Below, piece by piece: positions 17,411 to 26,422 of a stretch of 64,000 bases of DNA (within the stretch, counting starts at the first letter, position 1; every line of letters starts with the position of its first letter). Made by a program: the position numbers and the translations under genes. The stretch comes from Erwinia sp. SLM-02 (GTDB taxonomy: Bacteria > Pseudomonadota > Gammaproteobacteria > Enterobacterales > Enterobacteriaceae). The stretch is from positions 186,001-250,000 of the forward strand of contig NZ_JAQISN010000005.1 of NCBI RefSeq assembly GCF_037450285.1. The letters are read 5' to 3'. The notes under the pieces were generated by a model, which saw only the letters and a program-made list of their open reading frames with translations, had not been told where the DNA came from and made no database searches.

Positions 17411-18751
17411 TCAGGCGCTCAGCGCCTGCTGTTCCTGCGCGGCAAACTGATTTTCCGGCTCGCTCAGACCGAGGTTTTCACGCAGCGTGTTGCCCTCGTA
17501 CTCGGTGCGATACAGTCCACGCTGCTGCAGGATCGGGATCACCTGCTCAACAAAATCATCAAAGGCGGTCGGCGTGCCGCCGCGCACGATAAAGCCGTCC
17601 GCCGCACCGGAGCGGAACCAGTGCTCCAGCCCGTCGGCAACCTGTTCTGCGGTGCCGAAGAAGCCCGGCCTTGGCGTTGCCGCCTCCAGCGCCGTCTGGC
17701 GCAGGGTTAAACCGCGCTCGCGGGCATCGCGTTTGATGGTGTCGGTGGTGCTGCGGAAGCTGTTCTGGCCGAGATCGCCAATATCCGGGAACGGTTCATC
17801 CAGCGGGTGCTGGCTGAAATCGTAGTGCTCGAAGTAGCGGCCCAGATACTCCAGTGCTTTTTCCTCCGTCACCAATTGGGCGGTCTGCTGGTAGCGTTCC
17901 TCTGCCTGCGCCTCATCCTCGCCGATAATCACGCTGATCCCCTGGAACACGCGTATTGCGTCGGCGCTGCGACCCCGGGCTACCAGCTGGCGGCGCACGT
18001 CTTCACGGAACGCCCGTGCCAGCTCCGGCGTTTCCTGGCGGGTGTAGATGCCATCGGCGGTTTCGGCGGCAAACGCCTTGCCGGCTTCCGACGCCCCAGC
18101 CTGGAAGATCACCGGACGTCCCTGCGGCGAGCGCCCGACGTTAAGCGGCCCCTGCACGGAGAAGTAGTGGCCCTTGTGGTTCAGGGTGTGCAGCTTGCTG
18201 GCATCGAAGAATTCGCCCGTCTGCTTGTTGCGTACAAAGGCATCCGCCTCCCACGAATCCCACAGCCCCTTCGCCACCTGCAGATACTCGCTGGCGATGC
18301 GGTAGCGTTCGCTGTGCTCGGGATGACGATCGCGGGAGAAGTTCTTCGCCGAGCCTTCCAGCGGTGAGGTCACCACGTTCCAGCCCGCGCGGCCGCCGCT
18401 CAGCTGATCGAGGCTGGCAAACTGGCGCGCCACGGTGAACGGCTCACTGTAGGAGGTGGACAGCGTGGCGACCAGGCCGATTTTTTGGGTGACCAGCGCC
18501 AGCGCGGAGAGCAGGGTGATCGGCTCGAAGCGGTTAAGAAAGTGGGGAATCGACTGGGCGTTGATATACAGCCCGTCGGCGACAAACAGAAAATCAAACT
18601 TCGCCTGCTCCGCCTGTTTTGCCAGCTGCTGCACGAATTCAACGTTAATGCTGGCATCGCTCTGTGCGTCGGGATGACGCCACGCGGACATATTGCCGGA
18701 CGGCCCCTGAATAATCGCCCCCAGACGCAGCTGGGATTGGGTCTGACTCAT
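17411..18751 (-). CDS. FMNH2-dependent monooxygenase, NtaA/SnaA/DmoA family
   Basis: A 446-residue bacterial-luciferase-like (LLM) flavoprotein. The start LRLGAIIQGPSGNMSAWRHPDA, the SGGRAGWNVVTSPLEGSAKNFSRD segment and the HKGHYFSVQGPLNVGRSPQGRPVIFQAGAS segment are hallmarks of the nitrilotriacetate/dimethyl-sulfide/YxeK-type subgroup. These enzymes use reduced FMN and O2 to cleave C-N or C-S bonds. It is the last gene of a six-gene operon with an importer and a GNAT acetyltransferase. No flavin reductase is encoded nearby, so one from elsewhere must supply FMNH2. Substrate is inferred only as a small sulfur- or nitrogen-containing organic compound. Confidence 0.88.
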   Translation of the reverse strand: MSQTQSQLRLGAIIQGPSGNMSAWRHPDAQSDASINVEFVQQLAKQAEQAKFDFLFVADGLYINAQSIPHFLNRFEPITLLSALALVTQKIGLVATLSTSYSEPFTVARQFASLDQLSGGRAGWNVVTSPLEGSAKNFSRDRHPEHSERYRIASEYLQVAKGLWDSWEADAFVRNKQTGEFFDASKLHTLNHKGHYFSVQGPLNVGRSPQGRPVIFQAGASEAGKAFAAETADGIYTRQETPELARAFREDVRRQLVARGRSADAIRVFQGISVIIGEDEAQAEERYQQTAQLVTEEKALEYLGRYFEHYDFSQHPLDEPFPDIGDLGQNSFRSTTDTIKRDARERGLTLRQTALEAATPRPGFFGTAEQVADGLEHWFRSGAADGFIVRGGTPTAFDDFVEQVIPILQQRGLYRTEYEGNTLRENLGLSEPENQFAAQEQQALSA

Positions 18752-18768
18752 GATAGTGCTCCTTTATC

Positions 18769-20370
18769 TCAGGCAGCGCGGCCGGGCATCGCCGGCAGCG
18801 CATCAAGTAACTGTTGCGTCCAGGGGTGAGCGGGGTGGTTAAACACCTGCTCGACATCCCCGCTTTCGACAATCCGCCCCTCTTTCATCACCAGCACCCG
18901 ATCGGCCAGATGGTGAATCACCCCCAGATCGTGGGAGATAAACAGCAGGGCGGTGCGGTGTTCCGTCTGCATATCGGCCAGCAGATCGAGGATCTGCGCC
19001 TGCACCGAGACATCCAGCGCGCTGACCGGCTCATCGGCAACCAGCAGCGCGGGGTTGGGTGCAAAGGCGCGGGCAATCGCCACGCGCTGGCGCTGCCCGC
19101 CGGACAGTTCACGCGGGTAGCGGTGCAGTAATTCACGGCTGAGGCTGACCTCATCCAGCAGCTGCAGCACCCGCTGACGGCGTGCCGCACCGAAGATCCC
19201 GCCGGTATCCAGACTCTCGCCAATCAGCCGCTCCACGTTGTAACGCGGGTCGAACGAGCTGAGCGGATCCTGGGCAATCAGCTGAAGTCCGGCGCGGCGA
19301 CTGCGGCGCAGTGCCTCCGGCTGCTGGCTCCAGCGCTCCCCGGCAATCTCAATGCTGCCGCGCTGCGGTTCACTCAGCCCCAGCAGCAGCCGGGCCAGCG
19401 AGCTTTTACCCGAGCCTGACTCACCCACCACGCCCAGCGTTTCACCGGCACGCAGCTGGAAAGAGACGTTATTCACTACGTGGCGATCGCCGTAGTATTT
19501 ATGCACGTTGCTGACATTGACCAGCGGCTCGCCGCTCACCACCGGGCGGGGAGGCAGCGCCTGCGGGCGTTCGCTGGCGAGGCGGAAACCGCGCGTCTGC
19601 GGCGTTGGAATCGCACGCAGCAGGCGGCGGGTCCACGGATGCTGTGGTGCGGTGAGAACCTGGCGGGTTTCCCCGCTTTCCACCACTTTGCCGTCACGCA
19701 TGACCAGCACGCGATCGGCCAGCTCGGCCACCACCGCCAGATCGTGGCTAATCAGCAGCAATGCCTGGCCGTTTTCCCGCCGCCGCCGGAGCAGCGTCAG
19801 GATCTGTTTTTGTACCGTCATATCCAGCGCGGTGGTCGGCTCATCGGCAATCAGCAGCGCGGGCTGCCCGGCCAGCGCACAGGCAATCAGCACCCGTTGG
19901 CGCAGCCCGCCGGAAAGCTGATGCGGATACACCGCCAGCCGCTGCTCCGCATCCGACATCCCGGCCTCATGCAGCAGCTGCAGGCTACGCGCAGCAATAT
20001 CTTTCACCGCAACCTGCTGGCTGGCCCTCAGCGCGTCGGCCAGCTGCTGGCCCACCGTACGCAGCGGATCCAGCGACACCAGTGCATCCTGCAAGACGTA
20101 GCCAATCTGGCGGCCGCGCACCTGACGCCAGTCGCGCTCGCCGTTGCCAAGCGCGGGCTGCCCCTGAATGGTGAAACGATCGGCATCGATCGCCGCGCCT
20201 TTGGCCTGAAGCCCCAGCAGTGCGCGGGCGGTCACGGTTTTACCCGACCCCGACTCGCCGACCAGCGCGACGGACTCGCCGGGCTGAATAGTCAGGTTAA
20301 GCCCGTCCACCACCGTCTGCGTGCCGAAACGAATCGAGAGGTTGTGAATATCAACAATCGCGGTCATCAC
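18769..20370 (-). CDS. Double-domain ABC ATPase, peptide/nickel type
   Basis: A 533-residue fusion of two Opp/Dpp-type ATPases, as in GsiA and YejF. First half: Walker A GESGSGKTV, signature SGGLRQR, Walker B LLIADEPTTALD. Second half: Walker A GESGSGKSS, signature SGGQRQR, Walker B LLVADEPVSALD. One polypeptide therefore supplies both nucleotide sites for the two permeases upstream. Its start overlaps the preceding permease by four bases, and 17 bp separate its end from the monooxygenase gene. Confidence 0.92.
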   Translation of the reverse strand: MMTAIVDIHNLSIRFGTQTVVDGLNLTIQPGESVALVGESGSGKTVTARALLGLQAKGAAIDADRFTIQGQPALGNGERDWRQVRGRQIGYVLQDALVSLDPLRTVGQQLADALRASQQVAVKDIAARSLQLLHEAGMSDAEQRLAVYPHQLSGGLRQRVLIACALAGQPALLIADEPTTALDMTVQKQILTLLRRRRENGQALLLISHDLAVVAELADRVLVMRDGKVVESGETRQVLTAPQHPWTRRLLRAIPTPQTRGFRLASERPQALPPRPVVSGEPLVNVSNVHKYYGDRHVVNNVSFQLRAGETLGVVGESGSGKSSLARLLLGLSEPQRGSIEIAGERWSQQPEALRRSRRAGLQLIAQDPLSSFDPRYNVERLIGESLDTGGIFGAARRQRVLQLLDEVSLSRELLHRYPRELSGGQRQRVAIARAFAPNPALLVADEPVSALDVSVQAQILDLLADMQTEHRTALLFISHDLGVIHHLADRVLVMKEGRIVESGDVEQVFNHPAHPWTQQLLDALPAMPGRAA

Positions 20371-21203
20371 TGTTTTCCTTCAAATCGTGCCTGCCAGTGG
20401 CGGCCAATCACGCTCACCGCCACCACCGTCAGGGTGATCGCCACGCCGGGCCAGACGCCGGTCCACCAGGCGTTACGCAGATAGTTACGTCCTTCCGCGA
20501 GCATCAGTCCCCATTCCGCCGTCGGCGGCTGTGGCCCCATGCCGAGGAAGCTCAGTCCGGCGGTACCGATAATCGCCGTGCCGAGGCCGAGCGTCGCCAG
20601 CGCAGGTACCTGCGCGATGGCGTGCGGCAGCACGTGCCGCCACACCAGTACAGGCCACGGCTGGCCAAACGTACGCGCCTGCTCAACGTAGCCGGACTGC
20701 GCAATCAAAAATGTCTGCGCCCGCACCATGCGGGCAAAGCGCGGCACCGACGCCACGCCCAGGGCGATAATCAGGTTGGTGGTGCCGGGGCCGGTAAAGG
20801 CGATCAGCATCAGCGCCAGCAGCAGATCGGGGAAGGCGGAAATCACATCCACCGTGCGGCCAATCACCTCATCGACCACGCCACGCGCCAGCCCGGCCAG
20901 CAGGCCCAGTGCGGTACCAACAACCACGGCCAGCCCGATAGCCGCTACCGATATCAGCAGGGAGTAGCGGCTGCCGTAAATCACCCGGCTGAGCAGGTCG
21001 CGCCCCAGCTGGTCGGTCCCCAGCCAGTGCTGCCACGACGGCGGCTGCATGGCATTCAGCGGATCGGCCAGCAGCGGATCCCCCGGTGCCAGCCAGCCCG
21101 GGAACGCGGCGGCCAGCGCCAGCACGGCAAGAAAAACAAAGGACAGCAACAGGGCAAGCGGAATGCGGCGCGGCCGTCGCAGAGCCAGTAACATCGTGGA
21201 CAT
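20367..21203 (-). CDS. ABC transporter permease, DppC-type
   Basis: A 278-residue permease with about six helices and the coupling motif EQARTFGQPWPVLVWRHVLPHAIAQ. The N-terminal PGWLAPGDPLLADPLNAMQPPSWQHWLGTDQLGRDLLSRVIYGSR segment is characteristic of the DppC/GsiD side of the channel. Three bases separate it from the other permease and it overlaps the ATPase by four. Confidence 0.9.
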   Translation of the reverse strand: MSTMLLALRRPRRIPLALLLSFVFLAVLALAAAFPGWLAPGDPLLADPLNAMQPPSWQHWLGTDQLGRDLLSRVIYGSRYSLLISVAAIGLAVVVGTALGLLAGLARGVVDEVIGRTVDVISAFPDLLLALMLIAFTGPGTTNLIIALGVASVPRFARMVRAQTFLIAQSGYVEQARTFGQPWPVLVWRHVLPHAIAQVPALATLGLGTAIIGTAGLSFLGMGPQPPTAEWGLMLAEGRNYLRNAWWTGVWPGVAITLTVVAVSVIGRHWQARFEGKQ

Positions 21204-21206
21204 GGC

Positions 21207-22202
21207 TTACTCCTTTTCAGCCTGGCTGCGCAGTCGCGGGTCGATCAGCAGGCCGAGGATATCGACCAGCGTGCTCATCACCACGTAAACCAGCGCGGAG
21301 AGGATCGCCACCGCCAGCACCACCGGCATATCTTTCGCCAGCACCGCATCAACGGTGACTTTACCCAGCCCGGGGCGGCTGAAGACCTGCTCGGTGATCA
21401 CCGCGCCGCTCAGCAGGCCGCCGACCAGCCAGCCGGTCAGCGTCACCGCCGGCAGTGCGGCATGGCGCAGCGCGTGGCGCAGACGCACGGTCACCCCGTG
21501 GATCCCCCAGGCACGCAGCGTCAGGGAAAACGGCTGATCCAGCGCATCCTCCAGCCCGCGACGCAGCACCTGCGACACTACTGCCCCCTGCGCCAGCCCC
21601 AGCGACAGGGAGGGCAGCACCAGCGCGGCGAAGTTGCGGTCGCCCGCCACCGGGAACCAGCGCAGCGTGAAGCTGAAAACGAACAGCAGCACGATGCCCA
21701 GCCAGAACGACGGGGTGGAGGCCAGCAGCAGTTCCAGACCGCTGGCGAAGCTCCGCCCCCAGCGCCGGTGCGCGGTCGCCACGGCAACCAGTACCGCAAA
21801 CACCACGCTGACCAGCAGTGCGGCCCCGGCCAGCTTCAGCGTTGGCAGCAGCTGCGAAAACACCAGCTGGCCGACGTCAACGTTCAGCATATAGGAGCGG
21901 CCAAAATCACCGTGAACGATGCGCCACAGATAGTTGAGATACTGCTGCCACAGTGGGCGATCCAGCCCCCATTCCGCGCGGATAGCCGCTTCGATTTCCG
22001 GGGTGCGCACCTGTTCACCGACCAGCAGGCTGACGATATCGCCCGGGGCCAGCCAGACGGCGATAAACGACAGGCTGACCGCGGCCCACAGCACCATCGC
22101 GCCGCCGCTTATGCGCCCGGCAATGCGCCAGGGCAGCGAGGATGACGGCTTCGGTCGCGGCGGTTGAGCACCGTTGATCAGGGGGGTGGTTTCGCTACTC
22201 AT
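21207..22202 (-). CDS. ABC transporter permease, DppB-type
   Basis: A 331-residue permease of the DppB/GsiC class, with a proline-rich cytoplasmic N-terminus (residues 1-25) and about six helices. The segment WLAPGDIVSLLVGEQVRTPEIEAAIRAEWGLDRPLWQQYLNYLWRIVHGDFGRSY is the usual first periplasmic region of this class. Ten bases separate it from the binding-protein gene. Confidence 0.9.
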   Translation of the reverse strand: MSSETTPLINGAQPPRPKPSSSLPWRIAGRISGGAMVLWAAVSLSFIAVWLAPGDIVSLLVGEQVRTPEIEAAIRAEWGLDRPLWQQYLNYLWRIVHGDFGRSYMLNVDVGQLVFSQLLPTLKLAGAALLVSVVFAVLVAVATAHRRWGRSFASGLELLLASTPSFWLGIVLLFVFSFTLRWFPVAGDRNFAALVLPSLSLGLAQGAVVSQVLRRGLEDALDQPFSLTLRAWGIHGVTVRLRHALRHAALPAVTLTGWLVGGLLSGAVITEQVFSRPGLGKVTVDAVLAKDMPVVLAVAILSALVYVVMSTLVDILGLLIDPRLRSQAEKE

Positions 22203-22212
22203 GGCTCACCTG

Positions 22213-23832
22213 TTAATGTTCGCTCAGCCAGACGCTGTAGGCGTTTTCCGGCATCTGTTTAAAGGGACGGAAACCAATACCGTGGACGTAGCTGGCGGCG
22301 GCAATCTGGTCTTCCGGCTCGTACAGCGGGATCGCCACCGCGCGGTCGATAATCGCCAGCTGCTGCAGCTGCGCGTAGAAGCCACGGCGGGCCGGCACAT
22401 CGGCGGTCGCGGACGCGCCATTCAGCAGCGGCAGGATCGCCGGGTCTGAAGTGCGGCTGTAGTTGATTGCGCCGCCGGCATTGACCGGCAGGTAGTGGTT
22501 TTCAATATCGATGCCGTCGGTTTCGGTATTGGAGTTGGCGATCGAGCCAAACTGGCCGCTGTTGCGCAGCTCGGTATAGGTACCGGAGTCGACGTAGCGC
22601 AGCTTCAGCTCGACGCCCAGACGCTGACGAGCCTGTGCCTGAATCGCCTGCAGCAGCACATCGCGCTGGTCGCGCACCGTCGCCTGCGCCTGGATGATTT
22701 CAATGCTCAGGCGCTTGCCGTCCTTCGTGCGGAAACCGTCGGCATCACGCGCCGTCCAGCCCGCTTCGTCCAGAAGCTTGTTGCCCAGCTCCGGATTATT
22801 GCCGTATTTACCCTCAACGCCGTTGGTGTACAGCGGATCGACCGGGGAAGTGATGCCCCAGGCGCGGGTGCGTTCGCCGCGATAGATCGATTGCAGGATC
22901 GGCGCCACGTCCAGCCCCTGTAACAGTGCCTGGCGCACCTTAAGTTCCTGCGTCGGGCCGTATTCCACGTTGAGGAACAGTGAATAAGGCGTACCGGTAT
23001 TCAGCGCGTGCTGATAGGTGAAGTCCGAATTGTTTTTAAATTCACCGGCATCGTTACCGGAAACGCCTTCAATCGCGTCAACCTGTCCGGAAAGCAGGGC
23101 GCCCACGCGCACCGAAGACTCCGGCAGGAAGCGATAGGTCACACCGTCCAGATACGCCGGACCCTGATGCGCGGCGTCCGCCGGTGCCCAGTTGTATTCC
23201 GGGTTTTTCACAAACACGATCTGCTGGCCTTTTTCATAGCGCTGCAGGATAAACGGCCCGGTTCCGGCCACGGAAGCCCCGCCCGCTTTCAGGTCCGGCG
23301 ACTGCCAGGATTTCGGTGAAATCAGCTTCAGGCCGGCGGCGAAGGCGAGGAACGGCGAGTAAACCGCCTTCAGATTCAGCACCACGGTCCGCTCGTCCGG
23401 GGTTTCAATGCTGTCGATATGGCGGCTCAGGGCGCAAAGGCTGGATCCCGCGCAGTAGGCCGGATCCTGAATCTGGCGGAAGTTCTGCGCCACCGCGTCC
23501 GCATTCAGCTTCGCGCCGTCGGAGAACTTCACGTCCGGGCGCAGGGTGAAGATAATCCGCTTGCCGTCCTGCTCCACGCGGTAGCTTTCCGCCAGCCACG
23601 GAACGAAGCTGCCGTCGGCCTTACGCGCCAGCAGTGATTCATAGGCCACGCGCAGGATCAGTTCGGCTTTTGACTGGCCGTTAAGCTGCGGGTTTAACGG
23701 TTTGGGTTCGGTTTCCACGCCCCAGGTCAGGGTGCCGCCGGAACGAGGTTCGGTGGCAGCAAAGGCGGAAGCGACGGATAAAGCCAGCAAAGAAACCGTA
23801 GCCATCATGGCCACTTTATTATTTAAGCGCAT
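22213..23832 (-). CDS. Periplasmic solute-binding protein, family 5
   Basis: A 539-residue SBP_bac_5 protein with a Sec signal peptide (hydrophobic MMATVSLLALSVASAFA, cleavage likely after AFA). Mature start TEPRSGGTLTWGVETEPKPLNPQLNG fits peptide/nickel-type receptors. It may belong to the family named after Klebsiella KPN_01854, whose neighbours include luciferase-like monooxygenases; that family call is from memory and unverified. It determines what the operon imports, and the paired monooxygenase and GNAT suggest a sulfur- or nitrogen-bearing compound rather than an ordinary peptide. Confidence 0.88.
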   Translation of the reverse strand: MRLNNKVAMMATVSLLALSVASAFAATEPRSGGTLTWGVETEPKPLNPQLNGQSKAELILRVAYESLLARKADGSFVPWLAESYRVEQDGKRIIFTLRPDVKFSDGAKLNADAVAQNFRQIQDPAYCAGSSLCALSRHIDSIETPDERTVVLNLKAVYSPFLAFAAGLKLISPKSWQSPDLKAGGASVAGTGPFILQRYEKGQQIVFVKNPEYNWAPADAAHQGPAYLDGVTYRFLPESSVRVGALLSGQVDAIEGVSGNDAGEFKNNSDFTYQHALNTGTPYSLFLNVEYGPTQELKVRQALLQGLDVAPILQSIYRGERTRAWGITSPVDPLYTNGVEGKYGNNPELGNKLLDEAGWTARDADGFRTKDGKRLSIEIIQAQATVRDQRDVLLQAIQAQARQRLGVELKLRYVDSGTYTELRNSGQFGSIANSNTETDGIDIENHYLPVNAGGAINYSRTSDPAILPLLNGASATADVPARRGFYAQLQQLAIIDRAVAIPLYEPEDQIAAASYVHGIGFRPFKQMPENAYSVWLSEH

Positions 23833-23860
23833 AGTTTTCCCGGAAAGGTAATAAAGATGA

Positions 23861-24421
23861 CTAGGCAGTCAGTGAGTTTTCAATAAAGTCGTGAAGGTGT
23901 TCTTTAATTTTTACCTGCTGATAGCGCTGCTGATCGAGGACGCGGGTTAAATAAACCAGCTCCACGCCCAGCGGATTTACCGCCCGATGAAACGGCTGGT
24001 AGCCACGGCGTAAATAGAGCTGTGACAGCCACGGATGTTTAATGGCCGTCGCCAGATAAACCGCCGGGGATTTCAGCGTATCGCGCAGGAAGCTCTCCTC
24101 AACATAGCGAATAATCCGGCTGCCGAAGCCCTGGCCTTTACATGCCGGATCGACGGCAAACCAGTGCAGAAAGGGCCACGGCGACACCGGCTTACTGTCG
24201 ACAGCCCACGGGAAACGTACCGTCAGCGTGGCAATCAGACGGCCGTCGTTTTCCAGCACGAAGGTGGATTCGCTGGCGATGACCGCGCGCACATCCTCCA
24301 CGCTGGAGCGGGTAATAGTGAAGTGGATCCCCTGCGGAATAAGCGGCGCATAGGCGCGCTGTAATAATCCGTGCAGTAATTCTGCTTCTTCCGCTTTTGC
24401 TAAACGAATACGTTCAGTCAT
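23861..24421 (-). CDS. GNAT-family N-acetyltransferase
   Basis: A 186-residue acetyltransferase. The acetyl-CoA-binding motif is ACKGQGFGSRII (R/Q-x-x-G-x-G/A pattern) near residues 95-110, preceded by the beta-strand WPFLHWFAVDP. It is the promoter-proximal gene of the importer-monooxygenase operon, 28 bp before the binding-protein gene. In the Bacillus subtilis yxe operon an acetyltransferase, a monooxygenase of the same LLM group and an importer together degrade S-(2-succino)cysteine through an N-acetyl intermediate; the same logic may apply here. Acceptor not determined. Confidence 0.82.
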   Translation of the reverse strand: MTERIRLAKAEEAELLHGLLQRAYAPLIPQGIHFTITRSSVEDVRAVIASESTFVLENDGRLIATLTVRFPWAVDSKPVSPWPFLHWFAVDPACKGQGFGSRIIRYVEESFLRDTLKSPAVYLATAIKHPWLSQLYLRRGYQPFHRAVNPLGVELVYLTRVLDQQRYQQVKIKEHLHDFIENSLTA

Positions 24422-24559
24422 GAGTGCCGCCGCCAGAGCAATTAAGTTATAAAGATTATTAACAGCGCGGCAGGAAACTGTGAAAGATAAATATCTGATA
24501 ACGATGCGCAGTTAAAATCTTAATCCCCTCGCCATCAGAAATTTCCTGTATCATCCCCC

Positions 24560-24607
24560 CCTGGCTGGCAGCCATGAAAAAAACCGGTGTTTTGAATGCC
24601 AGCCAGG
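24560..24607 (+). promoter_or_regulatory. Leader inverted repeat before the Na+/H+ antiporter
   Basis: CCTGGCTGGC (24560-24569) and GCCAGCCAGG (24598-24607) are perfect inverted arms around a 28-nt loop that contains an ATG (24574) and an A7 tract. It ends 72 bp before the antiporter start and could be a structured leader or a regulatory hairpin. Confidence 0.45.
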
Positions 24608-24679
24608 CTTTGATGTTGTACCCACCAGGGAGAAGGTCTGTATGTGTTATGCCATTTTTACCAAAAGGGGAGGTTGCGT

Positions 24680-26314
24680 ATGTCGCTGATCACCATTGTA
24701 TTAGTTTTTATGATGGCCATTGTTGTTACCGTTTTTGTATCCCATTTGCTGTCTGCCAAAATCCCACTGCCGCTGATCCAGATAGCGGCGGGTGCCGCCC
24801 TGGCAGCGGGCGGTTTTCAGGTCGATTTTGATCCCCATATCTTTCTGCTGCTGTTTATTCCTCCTTTGCTGTTTCTTGACGGCTGGCGCATCCCCAAGGA
24901 TGCCTTTTTCAGCGATCTAAAACCTATTTTGTCACTGGCCATCGGGCTGGTGCTGGTCACCATTATCGGCATTGGGTTATTCATCCACTGGCTGATCCCG
25001 GCGATTACCGTGGCGGCCGGCTTTGCGCTGGCGGCGATCCTGTCCCCGACGGACCCGGTTGCGGTCTCGGCGATGACCGCCAGCTCGCCGCTGCCCTCCC
25101 GTATGGGCCATATTCTTGAAGGCGAGTCGCTGCTTAACGACGCATCCGGCCTGGTGGCGTTTAACTTTGCCGTTGCGGCGGTGCTGACCGGCAGTTTTTC
25201 AGCCAGCGATGCGGTCACCCGGTTTGTGGTCATGGCCATCGGCGGTATCTTCAGCGGGCTGGTGGTGGTCTGGGCGACCGGCAAATGCAATAACTTCCTG
25301 ATCCGCCGCACGCGCGAAGAGCCGGCGATACAGATCCTGATCAGTATTCTTATTCCGTTTGCTGCCTATATCCTTGCCGAAACCTTCCACGTGTCGGGGA
25401 TTCTGGCCGCGGTTGCCGCCGGGATTGCGATGCACTACGAGCAGCTCTCCGGTCCACGCCTGCCCGCCACCCGCATGAAAAGCAGCGCCGTGTGGAACAT
25501 GCTGCAGACCATCCTGAACGGGATGATCTTCCTGATGCTCGGTGAACAGCTTCCCCGCATGCTGCAGACGCTGCCGGACGTTGCCAGCCAGGCGGGCGTC
25601 TCCTCCCCCTGGTATCTGCTGCTGTATGCGGTGGTGATCACCCTGGCGCTGGGTGCGGTACGTTTCTGCTGGGTATGGCTTTCCATTACGCTGACGGTGT
25701 TTCGCCAGAAGCGCCAGGGTAAAGTCACCACCAGCCGCCCGCAGTTCAGCGCGGTGGCGGTGATGGCGCTGGCCGGGGTGAAGGGGTCGATCACGCTGGC
25801 CGGTATTCTGACGCTGCCGGTGGTGCTGACCGATGGCTCCCCGTTCCCTGGCAGAGACCTGCTGATTTTCCTCTCAATGTCGGTGATCCTGCTGTCGCTG
25901 ATCGTCGCCGCGGTCGGCCTGCCAATCATGACTTCGTATCTGGCGGATGACTTACCCCATGATTCAGGCAAGGGGGCAATCAGCGCGGCGCTGACCGAAG
26001 CGGCGATTGCCCGGCTCAACGAATTGCTCAGCCAGCCCGTTGACGACCCGGAGGAAGAGGCCTTGCGGGCTGATGCCGGTAACCTGCTGCTGGAGACCTA
26101 CCAGCGTCGCCTTCACTACAACGACAGTGACGACCAGAACGATGTCGGTCAGGAGCTGAAGAAGCGCGCCAGGATTGAAAAAGAGATGCAGCGCGAGGCG
26201 ATCGTGGCCCAGCGCGCCGAGCTGTTCAGGCTCAAGCGCGCGCGCAACATCACCGACACCACCTTCCAGCAGGCGCTGAGAGCGATTGATTTAAAGGAAG
26301 AGAGCCTGCATTAA
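24680..26314 (+). CDS. Na+/H+ (cation/proton) antiporter, CPA1 family, YjcE-like
   Basis: A 544-residue inner-membrane exchanger with about 12 helices (residues 1-415) and a cytoplasmic C-terminal region rich in charged helices (about 425-544). The transport core has SPTDPVAVSAM and the GESLLNDASGLVAF segment that carries the cation-binding Asp of NhaP-type proteins, plus GVKGSITLAGIL. Start 24680 (MSLITIVLV) follows a strong GGGGAGG; an in-frame ATG at 24644 is less likely. It likely exports Na+ or K+ in exchange for protons for pH and salt homeostasis. Length and layout match E. coli YjcE. Confidence 0.9.
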   Translation: MSLITIVLVFMMAIVVTVFVSHLLSAKIPLPLIQIAAGAALAAGGFQVDFDPHIFLLLFIPPLLFLDGWRIPKDAFFSDLKPILSLAIGLVLVTIIGIGLFIHWLIPAITVAAGFALAAILSPTDPVAVSAMTASSPLPSRMGHILEGESLLNDASGLVAFNFAVAAVLTGSFSASDAVTRFVVMAIGGIFSGLVVVWATGKCNNFLIRRTREEPAIQILISILIPFAAYILAETFHVSGILAAVAAGIAMHYEQLSGPRLPATRMKSSAVWNMLQTILNGMIFLMLGEQLPRMLQTLPDVASQAGVSSPWYLLLYAVVITLALGAVRFCWVWLSITLTVFRQKRQGKVTTSRPQFSAVAVMALAGVKGSITLAGILTLPVVLTDGSPFPGRDLLIFLSMSVILLSLIVAAVGLPIMTSYLADDLPHDSGKGAISAALTEAAIARLNELLSQPVDDPEEEALRADAGNLLLETYQRRLHYNDSDDQNDVGQELKKRARIEKEMQREAIVAQRAELFRLKRARNITDTTFQQALRAIDLKEESLH

Positions 26315-26354
26315 CGGCTGGTATCACCGCTGACGGATGGCTCACTCGCAAAGA

Positions 26355-26379
26355 AACGAGGCCGTCAGCGGGCCTCGTT
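26355..26379. terminator. Bidirectional terminator, antiporter / MocR
   Basis: AACGAGGCC (26355-26363) pairs with GGCCTCGTT (26371-26379) across a seven-base loop, a nine-base-pair stem between two converging genes. The A/T ends give short U-rich tails in both directions. Confidence 0.6.
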
Positions 26380-26422
26380 ATTCAGCGATGGCGACCCCGT
26401 CCACGCCCCCGCACGCGGGAGG

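Noticed and set aside
17250..17450. A 66-codon frame with a good Shine-Dalgarno (AAGGAAGAGG)
   Set aside because: No recognisable product, overlaps a hairpin and the 3' end of the monooxygenase gene; kept only as a possibility worth a conservation test.
19480..20484. A 334-codon frame opposite the double ATPase
   Set aside because: The minus-strand ATPase shows both Walker motifs and signatures; the antisense frame is a shadow.
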